A stretch of 64,000 nt of DNA from Alphaproteobacteria bacterium (GTDB lineage Bacteria; Pseudomonadota; Alphaproteobacteria; DSM-16000; Inquilinaceae): NCBI GenBank assembly GCA_028281925.1, contig JANQIX010000008.1, positions 1 to 64,000 of the forward strand, given 5' to 3'. Shown piece after piece: positions 7,939 to 16,208 of the stretch; position 1 is the stretch's first letter; each line of letters opens with the position of its first letter. The translations under genes were made by a program, and so were the position numbers. The notes beneath the pieces are model-generated. The model ran no database searches and was not told where the DNA came from. It was given only the letters and a program-made list of their open reading frames with translations.

Positions 7939-8760
7939 TTACCCTGTGGGAAGCACGGTGCCTAGATGTCTATTGATGAAATCGTGTGTCGTGCTGAAGA
8001 ACAGCCCCGGGCTGATCACGTGCGGTTCGTCGGCAAAGATGCAGAGCTCGACCGGCACGCCGTTCTGAGCCAGGGCGTGGGCAAACTGCTCGGCTTGCGC
8101 CGGGGCGAACTGTTCGTCCCGGCCGCCGTGCATGATCAGCACCGGGCATGCGATCCTGTGCGCCTTCGTCAGTGCCGAGCGCTCGTCAAACGCTTGCGCT
8201 GTCGTTCCCGCCTCAGCCTCGATGTTCCGCCGGATACCCGGAACGGGGCAGTCCCGATAGCCGGCGGCGAAGTCGTAGAAACCGGCGCTCAGCACAAGCG
8301 CGTTCACGCGGTCGGTGTCGGTTGCCGCGACGGCCGATGCAATTGCCCCGCGGCTGCCGCCAACCAGGGCAATCCGGCCGGGTGTTGCATGCAGATGATC
8401 GATGGCATGGCCGATCACCGCCAGGATGGCCCGCTGGGTTTCGGGGCCGCAGTAGTCGGGCGGCCCGTCGGATCCGCCATAACCGGGCTGTGAGACGGCG
8501 ATAGCCAGAACGCCATCGGCGGCCACCTGGTCTAGATAGCCGCTGTCTGCCAGCCTTCGGCCGCCGGGGCGGTCGGGAAACTGGTGCCCGTGGACATGAA
8601 TGAGGGCCGGCCACGGTCCCTCATCGGTCGGCTGGCAGAAGAAGAACTCGATCCGCCTGGACGGGACGGCCGGGGAGGGGATGAGGGCGGTATCGGCCAA
8701 TCGGCATGTCTTCTTCGGCGTACAGACCACCAATGGGTACCGCAGTTTCCGCCGGCACAC
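7939..8760 (-). CDS. alpha/beta hydrolase (S9/dienelactone-hydrolase-like)
   Basis: Up to 273 residues. It shows an alpha/beta-hydrolase core: HVHGHQFPDRPGG (oxyanion region), nucleophile elbow VGGSRGAIAS (Gly-x-Ser-x-Gly), acid loop MHGGRDEQFAP and histidine loop DEPHVIS, so the Ser-Asp-His triad is complete. The substrate cannot be read from the sequence. Lack of a signal peptide suggests a cytoplasmic enzyme. The start is uncertain: GTG 8760 has no clear ribosome site, and a GTG about 12 codons downstream is possible. The next gene upstream on this strand, the pentapeptide protein, ends 59 bp away. Confidence 0.8.
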   Translation of the reverse strand: MCRRKLRYPLVVCTPKKTCRLADTALIPSPAVPSRRIEFFFCQPTDEGPWPALIHVHGHQFPDRPGGRRLADSGYLDQVAADGVLAIAVSQPGYGGSDGPPDYCGPETQRAILAVIGHAIDHLHATPGRIALVGGSRGAIASAVAATDTDRVNALVLSAGFYDFAAGYRDCPVPGIRRNIEAEAGTTAQAFDERSALTKAHRIACPVLIMHGGRDEQFAPAQAEQFAHALAQNGVPVELCIFADEPHVISPGLFFSTTHDFINRHLGTVLPTG

Positions 8761-8819
8761 GACATGTGAAAACCGCGCGCTGACGCGTCGGCCCGCTACT
8801 GCAGATTAAGTACTGCGGC

Positions 8820-9848
8820 TCAAGTGTTGAGGATCGTCACCAGAGGCGTGCCAGGCAGAGCGCCGATGCGTGCCTTCTTCAGTACGGCGTCGCGCATGTT
8901 GGCGTCGGAGAAGTCTGTGCCCCTGAGGTCGGCGGACTGCAGGTCGGCGCCGATCAGGTTGGCGCTGCGCAGATTGGCAGCGGCAAGATTGCAGTTCCGC
9001 AGCTTTGCCCGCCGCAGCACAGCCAGCTCAAGATTGGCCGCGGCAAGGTTGGCTCCGGATAGGTTCATGCCCGTCAGGTCGCAAGTGGACAGGTCAAGCC
9101 GCACGCCGGAAGCCCCGCCGCTGTCCACCCATGACGCGTGCGCCGATAGGGTTTCGAACAGCTCCTTCTGGGTCATCTGTTTCTGAGGCGCCATCTTCGC
9201 GCGCGAGATATCGATCGATGCCAGAATGTCCTGGTCGACCGCCGCACCGATGAAATCGGTATCGGTGATCACCGCACCGCGCAGGTCGCTGCCCGTCAGC
9301 TCCGCACCGCGAAAGCTGCAGGCGCGCAGATCCGCGCCCCGCAGGTCGCAATTGTCCACGACCGCACCAGAAAAGTCGGCATTCTTCAGCTTGCAGTGGC
9401 CCAGATTGGTGTCCCGCAGTGTAGCGCCGCGGAACGAGCTTCCCGGCGACCGATCCGTGTCGGGCCCTTCCTGGATTGTCGTCATGCTCATGACGACGCC
9501 TTCGCGCATATCCGCCTCTGACAGCCTGACGTTGGTCAGGTCGGCGCGCTCGAAACGGGCGCCGCGCAGGTCCGCGCGTTCCAGGATGGCGCCGGTCAGA
9601 TCGGCATCGTCGAAGGTCGCGCTGAACACATTGGCGGCGCGGAAATTGGCGTTGGTGAGATAGGCGCGGCTGAAGTCGCAGCCAATGAACTCGCTGTTGC
9701 TGAAGTTCATGCCTGACAGGTTCAGTCCGGTCAGATCGCAATTCAGCAGCGCCGCCTTCTGCCCGTTGCGCTGGCCGCTGATATGGCGCTTGTGCAGCTG
9801 GCCGATTCGCTCGGCGATTTCCTGAGTTATACGAACGTTCTCGATCAT
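8820..9848 (-). CDS. pentapeptide-repeat protein, copy 1
   Basis: 342 residues. A conserved N-terminal helix (NVRITQEIAERIGQLHKRH, then GQRNGQKA) leads into pentapeptide repeats of the A(D/N)Lxx type. The first array runs from about residue 38 to 110, then comes a less regular insert, a second array from about 150 to 210, a short helical linker, and a third array from about 255 to 330. Such arrays fold into a right-handed quadrilateral beta-helix. No catalytic motif is present, and DNA mimicry as in Qnr/MfpA is one possibility only. It is a close paralogue of the gene at 10122-11153, same strand, 273 bp apart; this pair is a tandem duplication. Confidence 0.88.
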   Translation of the reverse strand: MIENVRITQEIAERIGQLHKRHISGQRNGQKAALLNCDLTGLNLSGMNFSNSEFIGCDFSRAYLTNANFRAANVFSATFDDADLTGAILERADLRGARFERADLTNVRLSEADMREGVVMSMTTIQEGPDTDRSPGSSFRGATLRDTNLGHCKLKNADFSGAVVDNCDLRGADLRACSFRGAELTGSDLRGAVITDTDFIGAAVDQDILASIDISRAKMAPQKQMTQKELFETLSAHASWVDSGGASGVRLDLSTCDLTGMNLSGANLAAANLELAVLRRAKLRNCNLAAANLRSANLIGADLQSADLRGTDFSDANMRDAVLKKARIGALPGTPLVTILNT

Positions 9849-10121
9849 CGGCCGGTAAGCGACGCCTGTGTCGTTGACGTGCCGGCGCCCTGTCGGGCGA
9901 CGGCTCTATGGCTGGACAGGCCTCGGCGAGGATGCGGCCCGACAGAGTGATGTCTAAGCGAACAACCGTTAAATCTTGGTATGTCGGGAAAAAGGCGAAC
10001 CATTGAGAGGGCTTACGGCCCTCCGCGCCCTGTCTCGACTGCCTTCCGAGACATGGCGCGTGGTGCGGGTCGGCGAAGGCCGCCGTGCGCTGCCGGTTGG
10101 GGTGGCGTCCTGCAAAACCTG

Positions 10122-11153
10122 TCAATTGTCGAAGAGTGTCGCCAATGGCGTTCCGGGGAGCGTCCCGATCCGGGCATCATGCATATCGGCATCGCGTATG
10201 CTGGCGCGGGAAAAGTCTGTCCCCCTTAGATCGGCGCCGCGGAGATCGGCGCCGATCAGATTGGCGCCGCGCAGATTGGCCGCGGCGAGGTTGCACAGCC
10301 GCAGTTTTGCGCGCCGCAGCACCGTCAGCTCCAGATTGGCGGCGGCAAGATTGGCGCCCGCGAGGTTCACCCCGGTGAGGTCCCGACTGGACAGATCGAG
10401 ACGCTGCCCCTCCGCGCCGTTGCTGTCGAACCAGAGGGTATGCGCTGCAATCGCATCGGCAAGCGGTCCCCCAGCTACCCTCGCCGACGGCACCGCTTTG
10501 GCACGTGTGAGGTCGATGGAGTCCAGGATGTCGCTGTCGACTGCGGCACCGCGGAAATCAGCGTCCGTGATCATGGCGCCGCGCAGGTTGCTGCCGGTCA
10601 CTTCCGCCCCGCGAAAGCTGCAGGCGCGCAGATCCGCCCCCCTCAGGTCGCAGTTCTCGACAATTGCACCAATGAAGCTTGCGTTCTTCAGCTTACATTG
10701 CCCGAGGTGAGCATCACGGAGAATAGCGCCGCGGAACGAACTGCCGTGCTCCCCGTTCGCCTGCTCGTCCTCGCCATCGATGACCATACGCCTCACGACC
10801 ATTCCCTCGCGCATATCGGCGCCCGACAATCGAGCCTCGGTCAGATCAGCCTCTTGAAACCGCGCGCCGCGGAGGTCGGCGCGTTCAAAGTTGACCCCGG
10901 TCAGGTCGGCTTCGTCGAATGTGGAACTGAACACATTGGCTGACCGGAAATTGGCGTTCCTCAGACACGATCGGCTGAAATCGCATCCGACGAGCTCACT
11001 ATGGCTGAAGTCCTTGTCGGAAAGATTCAGCTCACTTAGATCGCAGTAAAGCAATGTAGCCCGCTGACCATTACGCTGGCCGGTTACGTGCCGCCAATGG
11101 AGCTCGCAGATCCTGTCAATGATCTGTTGAGTGATGCGCATATTCTCAAGCAT
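10122..11153 (-). CDS. pentapeptide-repeat protein, copy 2
   Basis: 343 residues from ATG 11153. This start follows GGAG at a good distance and aligns exactly with the start of the downstream paralogue (MLENMRITQQI versus MIENVRITQEI); a longer frame from 11213 is not needed. The architecture matches copy 1: N-terminal RIT...LH.RH..GQRNG block, three pentapeptide arrays (for example FERADLRGARFQEADLTEAR) and a C-terminus ending LPGTPLATLFDN. The role is unknown. An AT-rich region with a large palindrome lies upstream (11214-11445), the likely control region for both copies. Confidence 0.88.
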   Translation of the reverse strand: MLENMRITQQIIDRICELHWRHVTGQRNGQRATLLYCDLSELNLSDKDFSHSELVGCDFSRSCLRNANFRSANVFSSTFDEADLTGVNFERADLRGARFQEADLTEARLSGADMREGMVVRRMVIDGEDEQANGEHGSSFRGAILRDAHLGQCKLKNASFIGAIVENCDLRGADLRACSFRGAEVTGSNLRGAMITDADFRGAAVDSDILDSIDLTRAKAVPSARVAGGPLADAIAAHTLWFDSNGAEGQRLDLSSRDLTGVNLAGANLAAANLELTVLRRAKLRLCNLAAANLRGANLIGADLRGADLRGTDFSRASIRDADMHDARIGTLPGTPLATLFDN

Positions 11154-11259
11154 GGCCGACTCCGGATGCCTTTCGCTTAGATCGCGATACCTGGGCCGAC
11201 TGGGCTCTGACACCCGCGCGGCCGCGAAGCAATTGACAAAGGACTAGACAAAAACAGTA

Positions 11260-11279
11260 AATATTGCGCTAATATTGCG
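11260..11279. repeat. 11-bp-spaced direct repeat
   Basis: The nonamer AATATTGCG occurs at 11260-11268 and again at 11271-11279. The 11-bp phasing is about one helical turn. It lies in the AT-rich control region upstream of the pentapeptide genes and may be a regulator site. Confidence 0.4.
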
Positions 11280-11290
11280 ATCTCTGGCAT

Positions 11291-11390
11291 ATGTACTCAA
11301 TAATAATCGGAAATTTATTGAGTGCATGACAGTAAGAGTCATGACAAACTGGTGACAATCCTCAGACAGCTTCCGGTTTTATGAGTGCAT
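11291..11390. promoter_or_regulatory. operator-like palindrome plus a distant third half-site
   Basis: ATGTACTCAATAA (11291-11303) and TTATTGAGTGCAT (11315-11327) form a 13-bp inverted repeat with one mismatch and an 11-bp spacer. The half-site TGAGTGCAT (11319-11327) is repeated exactly at 11382-11390, 63 bp away, about six helical turns. Spacing on one DNA face suggests cooperative binding of a dimeric regulator controlling the pentapeptide genes (minus strand), the exported TPR gene, or both. The regulator is unknown. Confidence 0.5.
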
Positions 11391-11445
11391 CACATTGATA
11401 ATGAGGACATAGATTTGATAATGGTTGCGATATTCTTGTGAGACT

Positions 11446-12231
11446 CTAATCCAGATTCAGCCGATTCAGATTCGTTTCGGCGGCCCGGGCCGCGGCAGAG
11501 CCCGGCGCAGCCTCGATCACAGCGCGCCAATCCGCGCGTGCGCCTTCCGGATCGCGCAGCAATCGCCGGATGTTGCCGCGTTCCAACAGCAGGTCCGGAC
11601 TGCCGGGATCGAGGGAGAGTCCCGATTCCACATCCGAGAGCGCCAGATCGAAGGCGCCGAGACGGCGCCGGGCCGCGGCGCGCAGCAGATAGACGTCCGG
11701 ATCCTGCGGCATCAGCTCTTGCGCGCGGTCGAGATCGGCGAGCGCGGCTGGAAACTCGTCGCGCTGTCCCAGCAGCTGGGCGCGCTCCAGCAGCAGCAAG
11801 CCGTCGTCGGGCCGCAGCACGATGGCCCTGTCGAGCGCGGCGACCGCGTCGCCATCCTGCCCGGAAAGGCCAAAGGCTGTGCTGGCTTGCAACAGCAGTT
11901 CCACGGCGAGATCGGGTTGCGACGGCTCCACCCTTGCGGCCAGCCGGTCGAGTCTGCCGGCAGACGCGGCATAGTCGCCCAGCGTGAACAGGGCGGTCGC
12001 CATGCAGTGTTCCGCCGGGTTGCCGCCGCCGGCCAGGGCCCAGGCATCGGCGATGGCGACGGCCTCTTCCGGCGCCTGCCGCGCCAGCCCCATGCACTGT
12101 TCATAGAGCGCCTGGGGATCGAGCGCAGGCGTCGACTGGGCCGCGGCGGGGCCGATCGAAAGGGCGATCACCAGCCCCGCGCACGAGGCGGCTGTACCTA
12201 TCGTCGCCCCCGGTTTCCTGACTGCGTCCAC
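11446..12231 (-). CDS. exported TPR-repeat protein
   Basis: 261 residues from GTG 12231. The N-terminus has a basic start, a hydrophobic stretch (GTAASCAGLVIALSIG) and a cleavage-like PAAAQS, so export to the periplasm is likely. The mature part is made of TPR-type helix pairs, for example DGDAVAALDRAIVLRPDD and DEFPAALADLDRAQELMPQD, in roughly five units. No catalytic residues are seen; a scaffolding role is the default. A longer upstream open frame exists, but it would bury the signal peptide and overlap the divergent gene at 12303. Confidence 0.8.
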   Translation of the reverse strand: MDAVRKPGATIGTAASCAGLVIALSIGPAAAQSTPALDPQALYEQCMGLARQAPEEAVAIADAWALAGGGNPAEHCMATALFTLGDYAASAGRLDRLAARVEPSQPDLAVELLLQASTAFGLSGQDGDAVAALDRAIVLRPDDGLLLLERAQLLGQRDEFPAALADLDRAQELMPQDPDVYLLRAAARRRLGAFDLALSDVESGLSLDPGSPDLLLERGNIRRLLRDPEGARADWRAVIEAAPGSAAARAAETNLNRLNLD

Positions 12232-12302
12232 GATGCTAGAGGTCCCTGCCCCATGTCCCGGGCTCGGGACACTAGCGCAACAACCTGGGCGAACTTTGGG
12301 CC

Positions 12303-13178
12303 ATGGCAAAGCTCTTCTGTTTCGGTCTCGGATTCTCGGCCATGCGGCTCGCCGGCCGTCTGCAGCGCGAAGGCTGGTCGGTCGCCGGCACGTGCCGTGG
12401 CGAAGACAAGCGCCAGGCCCTGATCCGGCAGGGCATCGATGCACATCTGTTCGACCGCGGTGTGCCGATCGCCGATCCGGCTGCGGCCCTTGCCGGCACC
12501 ACGCATGTGCTGCTCTCGGCGCCGCCCGATGCGGCCGGCGATCCCGTGATCGACCACCACGCCGACGACATCGTCGCCGCCGGCCCACTGGCCTGGGTCG
12601 GCTACCTTTCCACCACCGGCGTCTATGGTGATAGGGCCGGTGGCTGGGTGGATGAAGACGATGCGCTGGAACCGACCACCGAACGCGGCCGACGCCGTTT
12701 GTCAGCGGAATACGCTTGGCTGCGCCTTTGGAAGAACCACGGCCTGCCTGTACACCTGTTCCGCCTGGTGGGCATCTATGGTCCCGGCCGCAGCGCCATA
12801 GACCAAGTGCGCGGTGGCCGCGCGCGGCGGCTGGACAAGCCGGGCCAAGTGTTCAACCGCATCCATGTGGATGACATCGCCGCGGTGCTGATGGCCTCCA
12901 TCGCCCAGCCCAACCCCGGGACGGCCTACAATGTCGCAGACGACGACCCGGCGCCGAGCCATGAGGTGGTGGCCGAAGCCTGCCGCCTTTTGGGCCAGCC
13001 GGTGCCGCCGCTGGTGCCGTTCGAGGAGGCGGAGCTGTCGCCCATGGCCCGCAGCTTCTATGCCGAAAACAAGCGCGTGCGGAACGACCGAATGAAGCGC
13101 GAACTGGGCGCGGAGCTGACCTATCCCAGCTACCGCGACGGGCTGAGGGCGCAGCTTGCGGCGGAGCGCGGCCCGTAG
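12303..13178 (+). CDS. NAD(P)-dependent epimerase/dehydratase-like protein (atypical SDR, YeeZ-like)
   Basis: 291 residues from ATG 12303. The Rossmann start is LFCFGLGFSAMRLAGRL rather than the classical GxxGxxG with a long core. YLSTTGVYGDRAGGWVDE matches the atypical (a5/a6) SDR group, and HVDDIAAVLMASI and AYNVADDDP are epimerase-family motifs. Substrate is unknown; a role as a nucleotide-sugar or redox enzyme is only family inference. It is divergent from the exported TPR gene (71 bp between starts) and converges on the patatin gene with a 30-bp gap. Confidence 0.82.
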   Translation: MAKLFCFGLGFSAMRLAGRLQREGWSVAGTCRGEDKRQALIRQGIDAHLFDRGVPIADPAAALAGTTHVLLSAPPDAAGDPVIDHHADDIVAAGPLAWVGYLSTTGVYGDRAGGWVDEDDALEPTTERGRRRLSAEYAWLRLWKNHGLPVHLFRLVGIYGPGRSAIDQVRGGRARRLDKPGQVFNRIHVDDIAAVLMASIAQPNPGTAYNVADDDPAPSHEVVAEACRLLGQPVPPLVPFEEAELSPMARSFYAENKRVRNDRMKRELGAELTYPSYRDGLRAQLAAERGP

Positions 13179-13208
13179 CCGGGTCACAATGTCCGGCTGA
13201 GACGCCGC

Positions 13209-14171
13209 TTAAAGAAGCCTGACGACCTCGTCCAGCTCAGGGCCTTGGCGATCGAGGATGCGTTCGGCCTCCCGTTTCAGGGCGCTGATATTGGCGGCGT
13301 GGGCGGCGTCCAGATCGTCGAGCGCTTCGGTCAAGGCAATGTTGAAGCGGAAATAGCGCTGTCCGCTCTCGCCGGGGCCCGGAAGCAGTTGCAGCAGATG
13401 GTGGTGCACGGCGTCGGCCGCGCCGTCCATGAACACGCCGATCATCGGCACGGCCCAGCCGGCTTTGCCCCAATCTTTGGCCTTCTCATACGGGATAGAC
13501 CGCGTGGTTATGCCCGTGCCGATCGACACGATCACAATGTCGTCCGGCGGCTGCTTCTTCTTTCGCGCCTCGGTGTAGCCGCATAGGGCAGGGTTGTTGG
13601 CAAAGACGCCCCCGTCGATCAGAACGCGCCGTGTCTGCCCATCGACGGTCCGCACGACGGCGGGTTCGAAATAGGTGGGGGCGGCCGATGTCGCCCGCGC
13701 CACGTCCCGCAAGAAATGGTTCCGCTCCGGCGCGGCGGCCTTGCTGCTCTTGAACAGATACGGCTCGTGCTTCTCGATCTCGAACGATGTGACCAGAAGC
13801 TCGGTGAGCACATCGTTCAGTCGGGCGTCGCCTGCGAAATCGCCGACGACCCGTTCAAGATTGTCCGCGCTGTAAAGCTCGTCGAAAACGCCGGCCGGGT
13901 TGGTCAACCCGTCCCAGAACGACCGCTCGAAGATCTCGCCACCATGATCCGTCAAGAGATCGACGAGATCTTGCGCCGACAGCGCGGTTCCGGACCGCTT
14001 GGGGCTTGGGCCCGCGAGCCCCACCGCGATGATCCCGCCGATGGAGGTTCCGGCAATCAAGTCGAAGGCCTGATGGAGGGGCTTGCCGATGCGTCGTTCG
14101 ATTTCGGCGAGGACCACGGCCGGGATCACGCCGCGGATACCGCCGCCGTCGATGGCGAGGATTCTGTACAC
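13209..14171 (-). CDS. patatin-like phospholipase
   Basis: 320 residues from GTG 14171, preceded by AAGGGAGG. All patatin motifs are present: DGGGIRGVIP oxyanion loop near the N-terminus, nucleophile elbow GTSIGG (Gly-x-Ser-x-Gly), and LIDGGVFANNPA carrying the Asp of the Ser-Asp dyad. Expected reaction: release of fatty acids from membrane phospholipids or other acyl lipids. There is no signal peptide, so it acts in the cytoplasm. It is the last gene of the six-gene minus-strand operon that begins with a fatty-acid alpha-dioxygenase-like gene, and could feed it substrate. Patatins also serve as CBASS effectors (CapV), but no cyclic-nucleotide synthase is nearby. Confidence 0.9.
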   Translation of the reverse strand: MYRILAIDGGGIRGVIPAVVLAEIERRIGKPLHQAFDLIAGTSIGGIIAVGLAGPSPKRSGTALSAQDLVDLLTDHGGEIFERSFWDGLTNPAGVFDELYSADNLERVVGDFAGDARLNDVLTELLVTSFEIEKHEPYLFKSSKAAAPERNHFLRDVARATSAAPTYFEPAVVRTVDGQTRRVLIDGGVFANNPALCGYTEARKKKQPPDDIVIVSIGTGITTRSIPYEKAKDWGKAGWAVPMIGVFMDGAADAVHHHLLQLLPGPGESGQRYFRFNIALTEALDDLDAAHAANISALKREAERILDRQGPELDEVVRLL

Positions 14172-14206
14172 GATGGCCTCCCTTCTTCTTGTTGCTGCGC
14201 CGGCCC

Positions 14207-14632
14207 CTAGGGCCGCGTCTGTAGCTCGGCAATCACGAGGCGGCGATAGGTGACGTAGAGCGCGACGGCAAAGATGCCGTCGAACGCGGCCAGCCAGAGG
14301 AAGCCGCCGCCGAGGGTGAGGAAGAGCACCGCCATCCCCCCGCGCCCCAGCACGCCGACTACGTTCGGGATGCGGTTGTGGATCGGATCGAGATAGCCGG
14401 GGACCTGCAGCGCGCTTGCCATCAGTACCATCGCCGCCCAGACGCGTGCCCAGTCGATTGCCGCGTCGGGGTGCTCCAACCCGACCAGGCCCAACAGCGC
14501 CGTCGGCCAGATCAGGGCCACGACCGCGATCAGGCTCTGCAGGGCGAGGTTGAAGCCGTAGAGGCGCCGATGTGTCTTCAGGGCCTTGTCGGCCTCGGCA
14601 CGTGTCCAGCCGATCGAAAGCGAGTCGGTCAT
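14207..14632 (-). CDS. small four-helix membrane protein of the lipid-oxidation operon
   Basis: 141 residues from ATG 14632, which follows GGAAGTGGGGG. Four hydrophobic segments are visible, including LALQSLIAVVALIWPTALLG, VWAAMVLMASALQVPGYL and a C-terminal GGFLWLAAFDGIFAVALYV. There are no heme or metal ligands of a recognised type. The gene lies 19 bp behind the cytochrome c gene and 35 bp ahead of the patatin gene, so it belongs to the same transcript. It may anchor or pass electrons to the complex; that is inference. Family not recognised with certainty. Confidence 0.75.
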   Translation of the reverse strand: MTDSLSIGWTRAEADKALKTHRRLYGFNLALQSLIAVVALIWPTALLGLVGLEHPDAAIDWARVWAAMVLMASALQVPGYLDPIHNRIPNVVGVLGRGGMAVLFLTLGGGFLWLAAFDGIFAVALYVTYRRLVIAELQTRP

Positions 14633-14651
14633 TTCCCCCACTTCCTTCCCA

Positions 14652-16208
14652 TCAGAAACGCAGCAGATAGGCGAGCAGCGCCGCCTTATCCGCCTCGTTC
14701 AAAGACGTTCCGTAGATGTGCCCCTGGTTGCCGTTGCCTGGCAGGGTAGTGTCGAAACAGAAGCCATCGTCGGGACCGGTCTCGCCCGGGTCGCAAGGCG
14801 GGGCTACGAACCCGCCGCGCACAACGTCCAGAACGTCCGGACCGCGAAGGAACGCCCATGGCCTTTCCTCCGGCGGCGCAAGCAAATCGGCGAGTGTCGG
14901 CACCGAACCGTTGTGCAGATAGGGGGCCCGCAGCCAGAGCCCGTCCAGCGGATGGTTGGCGTATCCATCGGTCTTGACGAAGTAGCGGAACCGGTACTCC
15001 GTGTCGGCGAACAGGTCGCTCAGCTGCCGCTCACGGAAGGCGGCGGTGTAGGAGTCCAGGCGTCTGGGGTCCGTGCCGATCGCCCCGATCGGCTCCACCT
15101 GGCCAAGGCGCTCGCCGGTGAATTGGTAGCTGCCGTCCTCGCCCAGGTATCCGTGGCAGGCCGCGCAGTGCTGCATATAGATTTCCCGGCCTGCGGCAGC
15201 TTCGGCATCGTCGGTCGCGATCGGGCTCGGCGGCGGCTCAAGGTCCGACAGCCAGCCGGCCACCCGCTCGATCGCCGCATGTTCGACCGTCGCCGGCGTC
15301 ACGCCGGCGCCGAGCGCGGCCGACAGATTGCGCTCATCCAGCGACGGATTGTTGCCGTCCCAATGCAGCTGCATGCCCTCGCGCGGTCCCTGCAGAAAGA
15401 TCGAAGGGAAGTCCGCCGCCCCGATCGCCTCGGCTTCGGACAGCTGCAGGATCGGCGGTTCCAGACGCGCCACCTTGTAGGGGTTGAAGGTATCGACCCG
15501 CCCCGGCCCCCAGGGCGGCTGCCCGGCCAGTAGCGGTTCCAGGCGCAGCCTCTGGAACAACAGCCCCTCGCGCACCCGCGGCAGCACGATGTGCTGCCAC
15601 ATCAGCCGTTCCAGCATCCCCAGCGACTGGCCGCTTTCCTCAATGGCGGCGAACACGCGTTCGTCGCCCAGCCGCGCGTCGTCTGCCGCCCCCAGCAAGA
15701 AATCGACGAACCCGTGGAGGTCCAGATTGTTGGCCGGCATGCCGGCGACGATCACCAGCTCGGCTTCCGGCTCCGTCCGATAGGTACCGGTATGGCAGAC
15801 GGCGCAGTTGAACCACACCAGATCGACGCCCAAGACGCGGCGCTCAGAGATGCCGATGGGCAGGTCGCGCGGCCACCCATCCTCGGTGCCGTAGAGGAAG
15901 CCGAAGGCCGCATAGTCCGTGCGCCCGCCGAACGCCTCGGGAAACAGGTGCGGCAGTGCGTGCCAGAGCTTCAGCGGCAGGCCGCTGGCTTCCTCCGCAC
16001 CAATCGAGCCATAGAGGAAGTGGTCGGCATCGTCGCCGTAATGCGCCGTCGACTGCCCCGCCAGCCGCAGCCCGGCCGCCGCCAGCACGAGTGTGAGGAT
16101 CACCGAGGCCGCCACCAGCAACACAAGCGCCCCGAAAACGATGCGCCAGCGCCCGCGGCGGCGAGCGAGCTCCGCCTCGACAGCCGTGATGGTCGGAGGC
16201 GCGCTCAC
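14652..16208 (-). CDS. membrane-anchored diheme cytochrome c
   Basis: 518 residues. An N-terminal membrane anchor (IVFGALVLLVAASVILTLVL, about 22-45) is followed by a periplasmic region with two CxxCH heme-c sites, CAVCH near residue 135 and CAACH near 347. The spacing resembles diheme peroxidase/MauG-like cytochromes. The C-terminal part has APYLHNGSVPTLADLL, typical of that group (a methionine-free sixth-ligand region is also common there). Probable role: electron transfer or peroxide chemistry in the periplasm. Its start overlaps the stop of the Old Yellow Enzyme gene by 4 bp (16205-16208), so translation is coupled. Confidence 0.88.
   Translation of the reverse strand: MSAPPTITAVEAELARRRGRWRIVFGALVLLVAASVILTLVLAAAGLRLAGQSTAHYGDDADHFLYGSIGAEEASGLPLKLWHALPHLFPEAFGGRTDYAAFGFLYGTEDGWPRDLPIGISERRVLGVDLVWFNCAVCHTGTYRTEPEAELVIVAGMPANNLDLHGFVDFLLGAADDARLGDERVFAAIEESGQSLGMLERLMWQHIVLPRVREGLLFQRLRLEPLLAGQPPWGPGRVDTFNPYKVARLEPPILQLSEAEAIGAADFPSIFLQGPREGMQLHWDGNNPSLDERNLSAALGAGVTPATVEHAAIERVAGWLSDLEPPPSPIATDDAEAAAGREIYMQHCAACHGYLGEDGSYQFTGERLGQVEPIGAIGTDPRRLDSYTAAFRERQLSDLFADTEYRFRYFVKTDGYANHPLDGLWLRAPYLHNGSVPTLADLLAPPEERPWAFLRGPDVLDVVRGGFVAPPCDPGETGPDDGFCFDTTLPGNGNQGHIYGTSLNEADKAALLAYLLRF

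Noticed and set aside
13209-14171. Patatin as a CBASS effector (CapV)
   Set aside because: No cyclic-oligonucleotide synthase or HORMA/TRIP13-type gene is present, and the gene is embedded in a lipid-oxidation operon.
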